A DNA stretch of 64,000 nucleotides from Bartonella phoceensis (GCF_902825145.1 NZ_CADEAD010000002.1:186001-250000), one strand, 5' to 3'; positions 8,438-21,440 are shown, counted from the stretch's first letter. Program-made: numbers and translations. The notes: generated from the sequence alone by a model not told the origin.

Positions 8438-9535
8438 ATGATAAGAACCCCTTATTATCTTATAGATAAATCTAAGCTCATAAAGAATATGGAAGCTATC
8501 GCTCACTTACGTGAAATGTCCGGAGCAAAAATTTTGCTTGCTTTAAAATGTTTTGCTACATGGAGTGTTTTTGATTTAATGGCCGAGTTTATGGATGGAA
8601 CCACATCATCATCCCTTTATGAATTGCGTTTAGGAAGAGAAAAATTCGGTAAAGAAACTCACGCTTATTCGGTTGCTTGGGCAGATCATGAAATTGAAGA
8701 AGCTTGTAGCTACGCAGACAAAATTATTTTTAATTCTATCCAACAACTTCAACGTTTTGCTGACACAACAAAAACCATTCAACGAGGCATAAGGTTAAAT
8801 CCAGGAATCAGTGCATCTAATTTTGATCTTGCCAATCCCTCCCGCCCTTTTAGCCGCTTAGGAGAAACCAATCAAAGTGCTATCAAAGAAGTTTTACCAC
8901 TCATCAATGGCTTAATGATCCACAACAATTGCGAAAATGCTGATTTTAATCTTTTTAACCAAATGCTTGGGTCTATGGAAGAAAAATTCGCAGAACTTTT
9001 TACTGCAGTTGACTGGATAAGCCTTGGTGGAGGAATTCACTTTACAGCAGAAAATTATCCTCTAGAAACTTTTGCAGAACGCTTAAAAAATTTTTCAAAA
9101 ACCTATGGTGTTACTGTTTTTCTGGAACCAGGAGAAGCTGCTATAACAAAAAGCACCACACTTGAAGTAACTGTTCTTGATACATTGTATAATGAAAAAA
9201 AACTTGCTATCGTCGATAGCTCGACTGAAGCACATATGCTTGATCTTTTAATTTATCGTGAAAGTGCCAAGTTAGAACCAAATCAAGGACCATATGAAAT
9301 CATGGTCTGCGGAAAATCCTGCCTTGCCGGTGATGTTTTTGGGACATTTCAGTTTCCAAAACCTATTAAAATAGGTGACAGATTGTCTTTTCAGGATGCT
9401 GCGGGTTATACAATGGTTAAGAAAAATTGGTTTAATGGCGTTGCAATGCCTGATATTATTATCAAAGAATTTGATGGTACACTAATACTTCAACGCCAAT
9501 TTACCTATTATGACTATCAAAAAAGCCTTTCATAA
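8438..9535 (+). CDS. nspC: Carboxynorspermidine/carboxyspermidine decarboxylase
   Basis: A 365-residue PLP enzyme of the alanine-racemase-fold decarboxylase group. The N-terminus has TPYYLIDKSKL and an LLALKCF segment carrying the PLP lysine near residue 37. Later GGGIHFT, FLEPGEA and a C-terminal CGKSCLAGDVFG supply the glycine-rich and cysteine motifs of NspC. It removes CO2 from carboxynorspermidine or carboxyspermidine to give the triamine. It is followed 45 bp later by the matching dehydrogenase, so the pair forms the aspartate-semialdehyde route to spermidine-type polyamines. Which triamine is made cannot be read from the sequence. Start ATG at 8438 has a plausible upstream AAGAGAAT. 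Confidence 0.86.
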   Translation: MIRTPYYLIDKSKLIKNMEAIAHLREMSGAKILLALKCFATWSVFDLMAEFMDGTTSSSLYELRLGREKFGKETHAYSVAWADHEIEEACSYADKIIFNSIQQLQRFADTTKTIQRGIRLNPGISASNFDLANPSRPFSRLGETNQSAIKEVLPLINGLMIHNNCENADFNLFNQMLGSMEEKFAELFTAVDWISLGGGIHFTAENYPLETFAERLKNFSKTYGVTVFLEPGEAAITKSTTLEVTVLDTLYNEKKLAIVDSSTEAHMLDLLIYRESAKLEPNQGPYEIMVCGKSCLAGDVFGTFQFPKPIKIGDRLSFQDAAGYTMVKKNWFNGVAMPDIIIKEFDGTLILQRQFTYYDYQKSLS

Positions 9536-9580
9536 AAAATAGCCGTCATACAACAGTATTAAAAAGGAGATCAATTTACA

Positions 9581-10822
9581 ATGAAGAAAAATATTCTCAT
9601 TATTGGTGCTGGAGGTGTTGCACAAGTTGTTGCGCACAAATGTGCTCAAAACAACAATATTTTCGGTGAAATTCATATTGCTTCACGAACACTTAAAAAA
9701 TGTGAAGACATCATTGCTTCCATTAAAGAAAAAAACGTAATGAAAGAACAAGGTGGTGTTCTTAAGAGTCATGCGCTCAATGCAATGAATATAGAAGAAA
9801 CTGTTCAACTCATCCAAAAAACAAAATGCGAAATTGTTATCAATGTTGGATCTGCCTTTCTTAATATGTCTGTCCTTTCAGCTTGTATCAAAACAAAATG
9901 TGCTTATATTGATACTGCAATTCACGAAGACCCCTTGAAAATTTGTGAAACCCCTCCCTGGTATGGCAATTATGAATGGCCTCGGCGTCAAGAATGTGAA
10001 AAAGCTGGTATAACTGCTATTTTAGGTGCGGGCTTTGACCCAGGTGTTGTGAATGCCTATGCAGCGCTAGCACATGAATGCTATTTTGATAAAATCACCG
10101 ATATTGATATTATTGATATTAATGCCGGAAACCATGGACGTTGGTTTGCCACAAATTTTGATCCAGAAATTAACTTTCGTGAATTTACAGGACAGGTGTG
10201 GTCTTGGCAAAACAAAAAGTGGGTTTCCAATAAAATGTTTGAAATCAGCCATGAATGGGACCTCCCTGTTGTTGGAAAACAAACAGCCTATATGACGGGA
10301 CATGATGAAATTCATTCATTATCCAAAAATCTTGATGTGGAAAATGTTCGTTTCTGGATGGGATTTAGTGAACATTATATCACTGTTTTTACTGTTTTGA
10401 AAAATCTTGGCCTCTTATCTGAACAGCCTGTTAAAACAGCAGAAGGGCAAGAAGTTATCCCTTTGAAAGTCGTAAAAGCTGTCTTACCCGATCCAGCTTC
10501 TTTAGCACCAGACTACACAGGAAAAACCTGTATTGGGGATTTTATTAAAGGGGAAAAAGATGGAAAACCAAGAGAAGTTTTTATTTATAATATAGCCGAT
10601 CACAAACAAGCTTTTAATGAAACTGGTGCACAAGGTATTTCTTATACAGCTGGTGTACCGGCAGCAGCAGCAGCTCTTCTTATTGCCACTGGTGAATGGG
10701 ATATTAAAACCATGGCTAATGTAGAAGAATTACCACCGCAGCCGTTCCTTAGACACCTTGATAATATGGGACTTCCCACTTGGATGAGAGAACAAAAAGA
10801 AGAGAAAAAATTACAGTTTTAA
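9581..10822 (+). CDS. Carboxynorspermidine/carboxyspermidine dehydrogenase (saccharopine dehydrogenase-like)
   Basis: A 413-residue NAD(P)-dependent enzyme. IIGAGGVAQVVAHKC (6-20) is the Rossmann dinucleotide loop, and GAGFDPGVVNAYAALA near residue 150 is typical of the saccharopine dehydrogenase/CANSDH group. It condenses aspartate semialdehyde with a diamine to give the carboxy-triamine that the upstream decarboxylase then processes. A strong AAAAAGGAGATC precedes the ATG. The gene ends 26 bp before a clear terminator. Lysine-biosynthetic saccharopine dehydrogenase is the alternative by homology, but pairing with NspC argues for the polyamine role. Confidence 0.84.
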   Translation: MKKNILIIGAGGVAQVVAHKCAQNNNIFGEIHIASRTLKKCEDIIASIKEKNVMKEQGGVLKSHALNAMNIEETVQLIQKTKCEIVINVGSAFLNMSVLSACIKTKCAYIDTAIHEDPLKICETPPWYGNYEWPRRQECEKAGITAILGAGFDPGVVNAYAALAHECYFDKITDIDIIDINAGNHGRWFATNFDPEINFREFTGQVWSWQNKKWVSNKMFEISHEWDLPVVGKQTAYMTGHDEIHSLSKNLDVENVRFWMGFSEHYITVFTVLKNLGLLSEQPVKTAEGQEVIPLKVVKAVLPDPASLAPDYTGKTCIGDFIKGEKDGKPREVFIYNIADHKQAFNETGAQGISYTAGVPAAAAALLIATGEWDIKTMANVEELPPQPFLRHLDNMGLPTWMREQKEEKKLQF

Positions 10823-10847
10823 ACTCTTGATATATCACTAAAAGAGA

Positions 10848-10877
10848 GAAAACCGCCCCTAAAAGGGCGGTTTTTCT
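10848..10877. terminator. Bidirectional intrinsic terminator
   Basis: The perfect stem AACCGCCC/GGGCGGTT with a short loop (CTAAAA region) is followed by TTTTTCTT on the plus strand and by TTTTCTCTCTTTT on the minus strand. It lies between the convergent polyamine gene pair and lpdA and can serve both. Confidence 0.9.
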
Positions 10878-10953
10878 TAAAACATACAACGTGCAAATAG
10901 TAAAAACATCTTTTAAGCTTTTTTAAGAAGCGTTATAGAATTCTAAACGCGGT

Positions 10954-12360
10954 CTAGATATGAAGTGGTTTAGCAAACGTCGCTAAAGCTGCTTCCCGCA
11001 CGGCCTCTGATAAAGTAGGATGTGCATGGCAACAACGCCCCAGATCTTCTGATGAACCACCAAATTCCATTAAAACTGCAATTTCATGGATCATTTCTCC
11101 CGCACCAAACCCAAGGATATGTCCACCAAAAACTCGATCTGTTTTTTTATCAGCAAGGATTTTAACAAACCCATCATTCCTTTGCATTGCACGTGCGCGA
11201 CCATTGGCCATGAAAGGAAACTTCCCAACATTATAATCAATACCGGCAGTTTTAAGTTCTTCTTCTGTCTTCCCCACGCTGGCAATTTCCGGCTGTGTAT
11301 AAACAACACTAGGAATGACATCAAAATTAACATGACCTTTCTGACCAGCCAAAATTTCCGCTACAGCGACACCTTCTTCCTCCGCCTTATGGGCCAACAT
11401 TGGTCCTTTAACAACATCACCAATAGCATAAATTCCTGGAATATTTGTTTGCCAATGTGCGTCAATGTCAATAAAACCGCGCTCATCCACTTTCACACCA
11501 GCTTCTATTAAACCAAGACCTTTCGTATATGGAGAACGTCCAGTAGCAATGAGCACAACATCAGCATCTAAAGTCTCAGCTGCACCACCTTTGACCGCTT
11601 CAAAACACACCTGAGCCGCTGAACCAGATTTTGTAATAGCCGTTACCTTTGCACCTGTCTTATATTCAATCCCTTGTTTCTCCATTATTTTTTGGAACTG
11701 CCGTGAAACCTCACCATCCATTGATCCTAACACTTTATTAAGATATTCAATAATGGTTACCTTAGCACCCAAACGGCTCCAAACCGAACCAAGCTCTGAA
11801 CCAATAACACCAGCTCCAACAACAATCATACGCGCTGGTACTTTCTCAAGAGCTAATGCTCCAGTAGAAGAGACAATAATCTTTTCATCAATTTCAACAT
11901 TGACACCTGGAATACCCGAACTCTCTGAACCTGTAGCAATAATAATATTTTTTGTTTCAATCGTTTGTATACTATTATCACGAGCAACGATTTCAATTTG
12001 ACCTGCGCCTAAAATTTTGGCTGTACCAAAAAAAGTCTCAACTTTATTCTTTTTCATCAAAAAAGAGATACCACTCGTATTAGCTGTCACAACAGCTTTT
12101 TTATGCGCCATCATCTGTTCAAGATTAAGTTTAGATTTGCCAATAGAAATACCAAGTGTCTCAAAGCCATGTTGTGTTTCAGCAAACACTTCTGACGCAT
12201 GCAACAACGCTTTAGAAGGAATACAACCCACATTAAGACATGTACCACCTAGTGTCATACGCTTTTCAATAATTGCTGTTTTAAGCCCCAATTGTGCCGC
12301 CTTTATTGCTGCAACATAACCACCTGGCCCTGCTCCAATCACAACCACATCATAAGACAT
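10954..12360 (-). CDS. lpdA: Dihydrolipoyl dehydrogenase (E3)
   Basis: This 468-residue flavoprotein has the FAD loop GAGPGG at 9-14, the redox-active pair C41 and C46 in GGTCLNVGCIPSK, an NAD loop GAGVIGSELGSVW in the middle and the C-terminal HAHPTLSEA with the catalytic His-Glu pair. It reoxidises the dihydrolipoyl group of the E2 subunit. It lies 32 bp downstream of sucB as the last gene of the mdh-suc cluster, so it most likely serves 2-oxoglutarate dehydrogenase. Length is typical. All key residues are present. Confidence 0.95.
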   Translation of the reverse strand: MSYDVVVIGAGPGGYVAAIKAAQLGLKTAIIEKRMTLGGTCLNVGCIPSKALLHASEVFAETQHGFETLGISIGKSKLNLEQMMAHKKAVVTANTSGISFLMKKNKVETFFGTAKILGAGQIEIVARDNSIQTIETKNIIIATGSESSGIPGVNVEIDEKIIVSSTGALALEKVPARMIVVGAGVIGSELGSVWSRLGAKVTIIEYLNKVLGSMDGEVSRQFQKIMEKQGIEYKTGAKVTAITKSGSAAQVCFEAVKGGAAETLDADVVLIATGRSPYTKGLGLIEAGVKVDERGFIDIDAHWQTNIPGIYAIGDVVKGPMLAHKAEEEGVAVAEILAGQKGHVNFDVIPSVVYTQPEIASVGKTEEELKTAGIDYNVGKFPFMANGRARAMQRNDGFVKILADKKTDRVFGGHILGFGAGEMIHEIAVLMEFGGSSEDLGRCCHAHPTLSEAVREAALATFAKPLHI

Positions 12361-12392
12361 CCGTTTTTCCTTTCATCCTGAAAATTGTACTT

Positions 12393-13622
12393 TTACAAAT
12401 CAAGAACAAGGCGTTCCGGATCTTCTAAACTTTCCTTAACACGCACAAGGAAAGTTACAGCTTCTTGGCCATCTACAATACGATGATCATAAGAAAGTGC
12501 TAAATACATCATGGGGCGGATTACAATTTGTCCCCCCACAACCATTGGGCGTTCTTTAATTGCATGCATTCCCAAAATACCAGACTGTGGTGCATTCAAA
12601 ATCGGCGTTGACATTAACGATCCATAAACCCCCCCATTGGTGATCGTAAAAGTCCCACCTTGCATATCAGAAACTGCTAACTTCCCATCACGCGCAAGAC
12701 GCCCCAAACGTCCAATCTCTTTTTCAATTTCTGCAAGTGACATTTGGTCTGCATCACGAACAACGGGAACAACAAGCCCTTTATCTGTTCCAACAGCAAT
12801 TCCTGCATTGACATAGTTCTTGTAAATAACATCTGTTCCATCAATTTCTGCATTAACAGCAGGTAATTCTTTTAAAGCATGACAAACAGCCTTAGTAAAA
12901 AACCCCATAAAACCAAGCTTAACACCATGTTTCTTCTCAAAAAGGTCCTTATAACGTTTGCGTAAATCCATCACCGCCGACATATCGACTTCATTAAATG
13001 TGGTTAACATTGCCGCTGTATTCTGTGCATCTTTAAGACGACGTGCAATTGTTTGGCGCAGTTTCGTCATACGCACCCGCTCCTCGCGCATTTCCTGAAC
13101 AGAAGCAGCTGAAGAGTTAGATACAGAAGCAGAGCTGGCTGTAGAGGTCGTGGGGGCAGAGGTTTTTATACCTTGTGTCAGCATATTAAGAACATCTTCT
13201 TTGAGAATTTGTTCACGTTTTCCAGAACCTGAAATATCGCTTTTTGCAATATTATTTTCTGCCATTAATTTTGCTGCTGAAGGTGCGGGAGGCATTATAT
13301 TGCTCGGAGAAGACTGCTTCAATTTAGACGAAGCAGCAGACATAGATTCATCAGAAAACGGCAATGATTTGGAAACACCGGCTGCTCCAGCTTCAACCGC
13401 TCCCAAGAGCGCATTCACTTCAACCGTATCACCTTCCTTTGCAATGACTTCAGATAATTTCCCTGCAACAGGCGAAGGAACCTCAACTGTTACTTTATCT
13501 GTTTCTAATTCAACTAAGGGCTCATCCATAGCAACAGCTTCGCCAAGTTTTTTAAACCATTTACCAACCGTTGCTTCGGTAACCGATTCGCCCAAAGTAG
13601 GAACACGGATTTCAGTATTCAT
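12393..13622 (-). CDS. sucB: 2-oxoglutarate dehydrogenase E2, dihydrolipoyl succinyltransferase
   Basis: 409 residues with three parts. The N-terminal lipoyl domain (about 1-77) has the lipoylated lysine K43 in [12 protein letters not shown] Ser/Ala-rich linker surrounds a peripheral subunit-binding domain (about 110-150, [13 protein letters not shown]). The C-terminal catalytic domain ends with SYDHRIVDG, which holds the active-site His and Asp. It transfers the succinyl group to CoA in the TCA cycle. The gene starts 32 bp after sucA. Substrate choice (succinyl rather than acetyl) is supported by neighbours sucA and sucCD. Confidence 0.95.
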   Translation of the reverse strand: MNTEIRVPTLGESVTEATVGKWFKKLGEAVAMDEPLVELETDKVTVEVPSPVAGKLSEVIAKEGDTVEVNALLGAVEAGAAGVSKSLPFSDESMSAASSKLKQSSPSNIMPPAPSAAKLMAENNIAKSDISGSGKREQILKEDVLNMLTQGIKTSAPTTSTASSASVSNSSAASVQEMREERVRMTKLRQTIARRLKDAQNTAAMLTTFNEVDMSAVMDLRKRYKDLFEKKHGVKLGFMGFFTKAVCHALKELPAVNAEIDGTDVIYKNYVNAGIAVGTDKGLVVPVVRDADQMSLAEIEKEIGRLGRLARDGKLAVSDMQGGTFTITNGGVYGSLMSTPILNAPQSGILGMHAIKERPMVVGGQIVIRPMMYLALSYDHRIVDGQEAVTFLVRVKESLEDPERLVLDL

Positions 13623-13654
13623 AATATCTTTCCATACATCAGAGTAGTCATAAA

Positions 13655-16654
13655 TTAAGCGCCTAACGCGTCTTCAAGAAACGCAGCAAGCTGTTCAAGA
13701 TGTTTCACCATCAGCCCAGAGGCCGGAGATGCACTTGCAGGACGCCCTGCATAACGTGCACGTGAATATTGCGCATTAATATGCGTCAAAACCCATTCCA
13801 AATAAGGCTCAATAAATGACCAAGCCCCCATATTCTTTGGTTCCTCTTGGCACCAAACAATTTCTGCTTGCAAAAAGCGCGACAACACATCCACCAAAGC
13901 TTTTGCAGGAAAAGGATAAAGCTGTTCAACACGAAGCAAATAAACATTATCAATACCCCTTTTTTCACGTTCTTCATAAAGGTCGTAATAAACCTTTCCT
14001 GTACAAAGAACGATACGACGAATTTTGTGATCTTTCTGCAATTTAATGACAGAATCGCTGAGACATTCTGCATCATCAAGCAACAAACGGTGAAAACTTG
14101 TTTTTGGTCCCATTTCATTGAGAAAAGAAACAGCTCTCTTATGGCGCAAAAGTGATTTTGGTGTCATTAAAATTAATGGTTTACGGAAATCACGTTTAAT
14201 CTGCCGGCGCAAAATGTGAAAATAATTTGCAGGGGTAGTACAATTAGCAACCTGCATATTATCCTCTGCACAAAGTTGAAGAAAACGTTCCAAACGTGCT
14301 GAGGAATGTTCTGGCCCTTGCCCTTCAAAACCATGAGGCAACAAACACACAATACCAGACATACGAAGCCACTTACGTTCAGCAGATGAAATAAATTGGT
14401 CAAAAATGACCTGTGCACCATTAGAAAAATCACCAAATTGCGCTTCCCAAAGCGTTAACCCTCGTGGTTTGGCAAGGGAATATCCATATTCGAAACCAAG
14501 AACGGCTTCTTCAGAAAGCATAGAATTAACAACCTCATAGAGCGCCTGTCCCTTTTGCAAATTATTTAAAGGGATATAACGTGCTTCATTTTCTTGATCA
14601 TAAAGAACTGAATGACGTTGTGAAAAAGTTCCGCGTTCAACATCCTCACCGGAAAGACGAACCGGTGCTCCTTCTAAACAAAGCGAACCAAAAGCTAAAG
14701 CTTCAGCCGTTGCCCAATCAACACCTTCACCGGTTTCAAAAATTTTAGCACGGTTGTTTAAAAAACGTTGAATAGTTTTATGAACGTGAAAACCTTCTGG
14801 AATCTCAACAAGTTTTTCACCAATTTCCTTTAAAGTTTTTAGCTCAACACCCGTTGTTCCACTATATTGTTCATCGGTGCTACTGGAAGCTTTTAGACCA
14901 GTCCAACTCCCATCAAGCCAATCAGCCTTATTAGGTTTATAAGAAGCGCTTGCTTCAAACTCAACTTCAAGCTTATCACGCCAGAGTTTTTCTTGCTGTT
15001 CAATCTCTTCCGAAGAAACCACTCCTTCTGCTATCAATTGATCACCATAAAGCTGAAGAGTTGTTTTATGACCACGAATAGCCTTATACATAAGCGGCTG
15101 TGTAAACGAAGGCTCATCTCCTTCATTATGTCCATAACGGCGATAACAGAACATATCAATCACCACCGGTTTATGGAAAATTTGACGAAATTCTGTCGCT
15201 ACTTTTGCAATAAAGACAACGGCTTCAGGATCATCACCATTTACATGAAAAATGGGCGCATCGATCATTTTTGCCACATCCGATGGATAAGGTGAAGAAC
15301 GCGAAAAGCGTGGATCTGTTGTAAAACCAATTTGATTATTGATAATGACATGAAGTGAACCAGCAACGTTGTAACCTTTAAGACCTGAAAGTCCAAAAGT
15401 TTCCTGAATCACCCCCTGCCCTGCAAAGGCAGCATCACCATGGATAAGTAATGGCAAGACTTTTGAACGTTCATTCAATGGGAGTTCATCACTGTGCGTC
15501 CACCCTACAAGTTGATCTTGTTTAGCACGTGCTTTTCCAATAACAACCGGATCAACAATCTCAAGATGAGAGGGATTGGCCAAAAGCGATAAATGAACTT
15601 TTTTACCATCAAATTCAAGATCAGCTGAAGTTCCCAAATGATATTTGACATCACCCGATCCTTCTACATCATCAGGCTTATAAGATCCCCCTTTGAATTC
15701 GTGAAAAATAGCCCTATGTGGTTTTGCAAGAACTTGTGAAAGAACGTTTAAACGACCACGATGCGCCATGCCTAAAATAACTTCCTGCACTCCTAAAGCA
15801 CTACCGCATTTAATAATTTGTTCAAGAGCAGGAATCAGTGCTTCACCACCATCAAGTCCAAAACGCTTTGTTCCTTTATATTTTGTATCTAAAAACTGTT
15901 CGAATCCTTCTGCCTCAATAAGCTTGTTAAGTATCGCTTTCTTACCTTTCTGTGTGAAGGCAATGTGTTTATCTGGTCCTTCAATACGTTCCTGAAGCCA
16001 AGCTTTTTGAACAGGATCAGAGATATGCATATATTCCACACCGATCGTTGAACAATAGGTACGGTTGAGGATCTCAAGCATTTGTGGAATAGTTGCGTAC
16101 TCCAACCCTAAAACATTATCAATAAAAATAGGTCGTTCATAATCAGCAGTGGTAAAACCGTAAGCTTCTGGAGAAAGCTCTTTGTAATCCTCAAGCTTTT
16201 CTGCCAATTGAAGAGGATCAAGCCGTGCATGAAGATGCCCCCGTGCACGAAAAGCACGAATCATCATGAGCGCATGGACAGAATCACGCGTTGCACGAAT
16301 AATATCTTGTTCGCTAGAAGTTGTTCCTTTTTGTACAGCACCTTTTACTGCCTTTTCCTTTAATTTATCACTCACATGTTTTTCAAGAACAGACCAATCA
16401 CCATTGAGAGCAGACACCAACTCACCATCTGCTTTTAATGGCCAATGATCACGTTGCCATGTTGCTCCTTCCGCATTTCTAAGAACATCTTCTTTTTTAT
16501 CATGAATGTTTTCAAAAAAAGTACGCCACTGTGAATCCACACTGGTGGGATCTTTTTCGTATTCGGCATAAAGCTGATCTATATAATCCGCATTTCCACC
16601 ATACAGAAATGACGTTTGTGCAAAAAGACTATTTATCTCGTCCTGCCTTGCCAT
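13655..16654 (-). CDS. sucA: 2-oxoglutarate dehydrogenase E1
   Basis: A 999-residue thiamine-diphosphate enzyme. The N-terminal helix ([20 protein letters not shown]) is the E2-docking type found in [25 protein letters not shown] and [18 protein letters not shown] form the ThDP/Mg site, and EYGYSLAKP with [19 protein letters not shown] are from the transketolase-like second half. It decarboxylates 2-oxoglutarate and succinylates the lipoyl arm of SucB. It is separated from sucD by 157 bp, long enough for a separate promoter. Length equals that of rhizobial SucA. Confidence 0.96.
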   Translation of the reverse strand: MARQDEINSLFAQTSFLYGGNADYIDQLYAEYEKDPTSVDSQWRTFFENIHDKKEDVLRNAEGATWQRDHWPLKADGELVSALNGDWSVLEKHVSDKLKEKAVKGAVQKGTTSSEQDIIRATRDSVHALMMIRAFRARGHLHARLDPLQLAEKLEDYKELSPEAYGFTTADYERPIFIDNVLGLEYATIPQMLEILNRTYCSTIGVEYMHISDPVQKAWLQERIEGPDKHIAFTQKGKKAILNKLIEAEGFEQFLDTKYKGTKRFGLDGGEALIPALEQIIKCGSALGVQEVILGMAHRGRLNVLSQVLAKPHRAIFHEFKGGSYKPDDVEGSGDVKYHLGTSADLEFDGKKVHLSLLANPSHLEIVDPVVIGKARAKQDQLVGWTHSDELPLNERSKVLPLLIHGDAAFAGQGVIQETFGLSGLKGYNVAGSLHVIINNQIGFTTDPRFSRSSPYPSDVAKMIDAPIFHVNGDDPEAVVFIAKVATEFRQIFHKPVVIDMFCYRRYGHNEGDEPSFTQPLMYKAIRGHKTTLQLYGDQLIAEGVVSSEEIEQQEKLWRDKLEVEFEASASYKPNKADWLDGSWTGLKASSSTDEQYSGTTGVELKTLKEIGEKLVEIPEGFHVHKTIQRFLNNRAKIFETGEGVDWATAEALAFGSLCLEGAPVRLSGEDVERGTFSQRHSVLYDQENEARYIPLNNLQKGQALYEVVNSMLSEEAVLGFEYGYSLAKPRGLTLWEAQFGDFSNGAQVIFDQFISSAERKWLRMSGIVCLLPHGFEGQGPEHSSARLERFLQLCAEDNMQVANCTTPANYFHILRRQIKRDFRKPLILMTPKSLLRHKRAVSFLNEMGPKTSFHRLLLDDAECLSDSVIKLQKDHKIRRIVLCTGKVYYDLYEEREKRGIDNVYLLRVEQLYPFPAKALVDVLSRFLQAEIVWCQEEPKNMGAWSFIEPYLEWVLTHINAQYSRARYAGRPASASPASGLMVKHLEQLAAFLEDALGA

Positions 16655-16811
16655 ATACCTCTCCGGAACATTTATTCCGTCTCCTTATATCTCTTTTTGT
16701 CTTTTCAATGCTTACAAAGCAAATAAAGGTACAAATATTCAAAAAAGTTTTACCTTTTTATACTAAAGTTTTTCCACCTGAATTAAGAAAATATTCTTAT
16801 TAAATTTTCTT

Positions 16812-17714
16812 TTAGCCTTTCAAAACCGACATCAAAGTCTTACCTATCTGTGATGGCGAAGGAGACACACGAATTCCGGCAGCTTCCATTGCAGCAATTT
16901 TATCTTCTGCTCCACCTTTACCACCAGAAATAACAGCACCAGCATGCCCCATGGTACGTCCTTGAGGAGCTGTACGACCAGCAATAAAACCAACCACCGG
17001 TTTTTTACGACCTTTTCTTGCTTCATCTCGGAGAAATTGCGCCGCTTCTTCTTCAGCACAACCACCAATTTCACCAATCATAACAATAGACTGGGTTTCA
17101 TCATCGGCTAAAAACATCTCCAATACATCAATAAATTCGGTACCCTTAACAGGATCGCCACCAATACCAATAGCTGTTGTCTGTCCCAGATCTTCCTGAC
17201 TCGTTTGAAAAACAGCTTCATAAGTTAAAGTTCCCGACCGTGAAACAACCCCAACAGAACCTTTTTTAAAAATAGCGCCAGGCATAATACCAATTTTACA
17301 TTCATTTGGCGTGAGAACCCCAGGACAATTAGGACCAATGAGACGTGATTCTGATTTTTCTAATCTCGCCTTTACTTTAACCATATCCGTAACAGGAATA
17401 CCTTCCGTAATACAGATAATCAAAGGAATCTCTGCATCAATAGCTTCTATAACAGCTGCCGCTGCCCCCGCAGGAGGAACATAAATAACCGAAGCATCCG
17501 CACCTGTCTTTTCCTTTCCTTCTGCAACACTGGCAAAAATAGGAAGAGTTTCACCTTTTGAGCCTTCCCATGTCTCACCGCCCTTTTTAGGATTAACGCC
17601 ACCAACCATTTGCGTGCTATGATAAGCAAGTGCTTGTTCTGTATGAAAAGTTCCTGTTTTTCCTGTAAGCCCTTGAACCAGAACTTTTGTATCTTTATTC
17701 ACAAGAATTGACAT
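16812..17714 (-). CDS. sucD: Succinyl-CoA ligase, alpha subunit
   Basis: 300 residues. [16 protein letters not shown] near the N-terminus binds Co[11 protein letters not shown] is in the middle, and [12 protein letters not shown] near residue 250 carries the phosphohistidine. It makes succinate and a nucleoside triphosphate from succinyl-CoA, with SucC as partner. It lies 3 bp after sucC, so the two are translated together. The C-terminus ends normally and all catalytic residues are in place. Confidence 0.96.
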   Translation of the reverse strand: MSILVNKDTKVLVQGLTGKTGTFHTEQALAYHSTQMVGGVNPKKGGETWEGSKGETLPIFASVAEGKEKTGADASVIYVPPAGAAAAVIEAIDAEIPLIICITEGIPVTDMVKVKARLEKSESRLIGPNCPGVLTPNECKIGIMPGAIFKKGSVGVVSRSGTLTYEAVFQTSQEDLGQTTAIGIGGDPVKGTEFIDVLEMFLADDETQSIVMIGEIGGCAEEEAAQFLRDEARKGRKKPVVGFIAGRTAPQGRTMGHAGAVISGGKGGAEDKIAAMEAAGIRVSPSPSQIGKTLMSVLKG

Positions 17715-17717
17715 TAC

Positions 17718-18914
17718 TTAAGCCCCCTTCACGGCTGCAACAATTTTTTGAGCAGCATCATCTAAATCATCAGCAGCAATAACATTCAAACCACTATCAC
17801 TGATAATCGCTTTACCTTGCTCAACATTCGTACCCTCAAGACGAACAACCAAAGGAACATTCAAACCAACTTCTCGAACAGCAGCAACCACACCCTCAGC
17901 GATAACATCACAACGCATAATACCACCAAAAATATTGACCAAAATGCCTTTAACACTCGGATCAGCAGTGATAATTTTAAAAGCAGCAGTTACCTTCTCT
18001 TTTGAAGCTCCACCACCCACATCAAGGAAATTTGCTGGCTCAGCCCCATAAAGCTTAATGATATCCATTGTTGCCATAGCAAGACCTGCACCATTGACCA
18101 TGCAACCAATTGTGCCATCAAGAGCAACATAAGCAAGATCATGCTTTGATGCCTCTATCTCTTTTGGATCCTCTTCTGAAGTATCACGCAGTTCTAAAAT
18201 GTCTGGATGACGGAATATAGCATTATTATCAAAAGAAACTTTTGCATCAAGAACACGCAAATGGCCATTTTTCATCACAATAAGCGGATTGATTTCAAGA
18301 AGGCTCATGTCTTTTTCACAAAACGCCTTATAGAGAATTGGAAAAAGCGTTTCACCATCTTTTCGTGTACTATCATGCAATTCCAATGCATCACAAAGCC
18401 TTGCACAATCGGCAGAGGTAACGCCCTGTACAGCATCAATGGGTAGAGTTAATATTTTTTCCGGTGTTTCTTCAGCAACCGTTTCAATATCCATTCCCCC
18501 TTCTGTTGAAACAACGAAAGCTACCCGACCAACACTACGATCAACCAAAAGTGAAAGATAAAGTTCTCGCTCGATATCAGCACCGTCCTCAATATAAAGA
18601 CGATTAACCTGCTTGCCTTCCGGACCAGTTTGTTTGGTTACCAAAGTTTTACCAAGCATTTCTTGGACATTTGCAACAACTTCTTCAACGGATTTTGCAA
18701 GCCGAACACCACCTTTTGCATCAGGACCAAGTTCTTTAAACTTCCCCTTACCACGACCACCAGCGTGTATCTGACTTTTAACCACATAGAGTGGACCAGG
18801 CAATTTTTTTGCCCATTTTTCAGCTTGCTCTACAGAATAAACAGCAACACCATTTGCAACAGGTGCTCCATATTCATGAAGCAGCCGTTTGGCCTGATAC
18901 TCATGGATATTCAT
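17718..18914 (-). CDS. sucC: Succinyl-CoA ligase, beta subunit
   Basis: 398 residues. The N-terminal [19 protein letters not shown] is the classic start of the ATP-grasp domain, followed by [12 protein letters not shown] (nucleotide binding), LLEINPLIV (metal site) and a C-terminal [15 protein letters not shown] that contacts SucD. It supplies the nucleotide-binding half of succinyl-CoA synthetase. It is 93 bp downstream of mdh and 3 bp upstream of sucD. The start is firm because the family begins with this same sequence. Confidence 0.96.
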   Translation of the reverse strand: MNIHEYQAKRLLHEYGAPVANGVAVYSVEQAEKWAKKLPGPLYVVKSQIHAGGRGKGKFKELGPDAKGGVRLAKSVEEVVANVQEMLGKTLVTKQTGPEGKQVNRLYIEDGADIERELYLSLLVDRSVGRVAFVVSTEGGMDIETVAEETPEKILTLPIDAVQGVTSADCARLCDALELHDSTRKDGETLFPILYKAFCEKDMSLLEINPLIVMKNGHLRVLDAKVSFDNNAIFRHPDILELRDTSEEDPKEIEASKHDLAYVALDGTIGCMVNGAGLAMATMDIIKLYGAEPANFLDVGGGASKEKVTAAFKIITADPSVKGILVNIFGGIMRCDVIAEGVVAAVREVGLNVPLVVRLEGTNVEQGKAIISDSGLNVIAADDLDDAAQKIVAAVKGA

Positions 18915-19007
18915 GCATTTGTCCTTTTCTTTTAGGGATCACTTTCTTAATCCTCAAATCCTAATATTTTAAATACTCTATTTTAATAAACAAAATCCTT
19001 ACTCAAT

Positions 19008-20267
<1,260 letters not shown>

Positions 20268-21440
20268 TTATTTCAAAAGAAAACGTTCTGCCCACACTTT
20301 TAAATAATCCTGACTTTGCATCTCGAAAAGGCGTGATTGTGCTCTTTGAAATTCGAATGTTTCTGCAGTCTGAGCATGCCCCTTATACAAGTCTTCAAGT
20401 TTCGCTGCCGCCGACATAAATAATCTTATGTGGCGTTCATAAAGAACATCAATAAGTAAAATAAACCGTTTTGTTTCATTTCGGTGTGTATCATCCATCA
20501 CCGGTACATTATCGATAAAAATCGTATGATAATGTTCTCCCAATGCTAAATACTCAGCTGCTGCTAAAGGTTTTGCACATAAATCTTGATAATCAAAACG
20601 TGCACAACCCCCCCCGGTGCGTGGAATATGCACAAGGCGGCCTTTTATAAGAAGTTCATCAGATGTTTCCTTCTGTTCTTGCAACACCAGAGACCATGCT
20701 TTATCCATGCATTTATTTGCCTGCGACCCTAACGGCGTTATATACACATGTTGAAGATTTGATTTTTCAAGACGATAATCTGTTTTTGCATCAAGATTGA
20801 TAACACAAACATGTGCTTTCAAAACTTGAATAAAAGGCAAAAAGAGCTCTCGATTTAACCCATTATAATAAAGATTATCAGGAACAACATTTGAAGTCGC
20901 AACAAAGAAAACCCCTTTATCAAATAAAGAAGAGACAAGGCGACCAAGCACCATGGCATCAGCAATATCTGTTACCGTAAATTCATCAAAACAAAGCACT
21001 TGGGCTTCTCGTGCAAGATCCTCAGCAACGGCTAAAATAGGATTATCTTGTTTAGGTTTTATACGCCCAGATGCTTGACGATAAAAATTAATACGCTCAT
21101 GCACATCAGTCATGAAATCATTAAAATGTGTACGTTTTTTACATTTTTGCGGTAAACAAGAAAAGAACAAATCCATCAGCATAGTTTTGCCTCGTCCTAC
21201 TTCACCATAAATATACAACCCCTGAAAAGCACCACTCCCATCACTTTGTCTTGAACCATGAGAAAAAGTTCGTTTTTTTCTTTTGAAAAAATGCCAAAAT
21301 GCTAGGGGATGGGAAATATTTTGTTGTGCAATTTCTTGTAATAAATTATCAAAATGCTCTGCTAAAGCCAATTGAGCTGGATCCAAACTTATTTCTTTTT
21401 TCAAGACCAGTTCTTTATAGCATGTTGAAACCAAAGTCAT
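20268..21440 (-). CDS. zapE: Cell division ATPase ZapE (AFG1-like)
   Basis: A 390-residue AAA-type ATPase. IYGEVGRGKTMLMD (77-90) is Walker A and QVLCFDEFTVTDIADA near residue 140 is Walker B. Later ATSNVVPDNLYYNGLNRELFLPFI is the AFG1/ZapE signature with sensor Asn. In Escherichia coli ZapE associates with the divisome and affects Z-ring stability; alphaproteobacterial members neighbour mdh, as here. Cytoplasmic, probably peripheral to the inner membrane. Length is typical. Confidence 0.88.
   Translation of the reverse strand: MTLVSTCYKELVLKKEISLDPAQLALAEHFDNLLQEIAQQNISHPLAFWHFFKRKKRTFSHGSRQSDGSGAFQGLYIYGEVGRGKTMLMDLFFSCLPQKCKKRTHFNDFMTDVHERINFYRQASGRIKPKQDNPILAVAEDLAREAQVLCFDEFTVTDIADAMVLGRLVSSLFDKGVFFVATSNVVPDNLYYNGLNRELFLPFIQVLKAHVCVINLDAKTDYRLEKSNLQHVYITPLGSQANKCMDKAWSLVLQEQKETSDELLIKGRLVHIPRTGGGCARFDYQDLCAKPLAAAEYLALGEHYHTIFIDNVPVMDDTHRNETKRFILLIDVLYERHIRLFMSAAAKLEDLYKGHAQTAETFEFQRAQSRLFEMQSQDYLKVWAERFLLK

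Noticed and set aside
11086-11511. 141-codon plus-strand frame inside lpdA
   Set aside because: Antisense shadow of a strongly supported gene; Cys/His/Asn-rich composition typical of an antisense frame.
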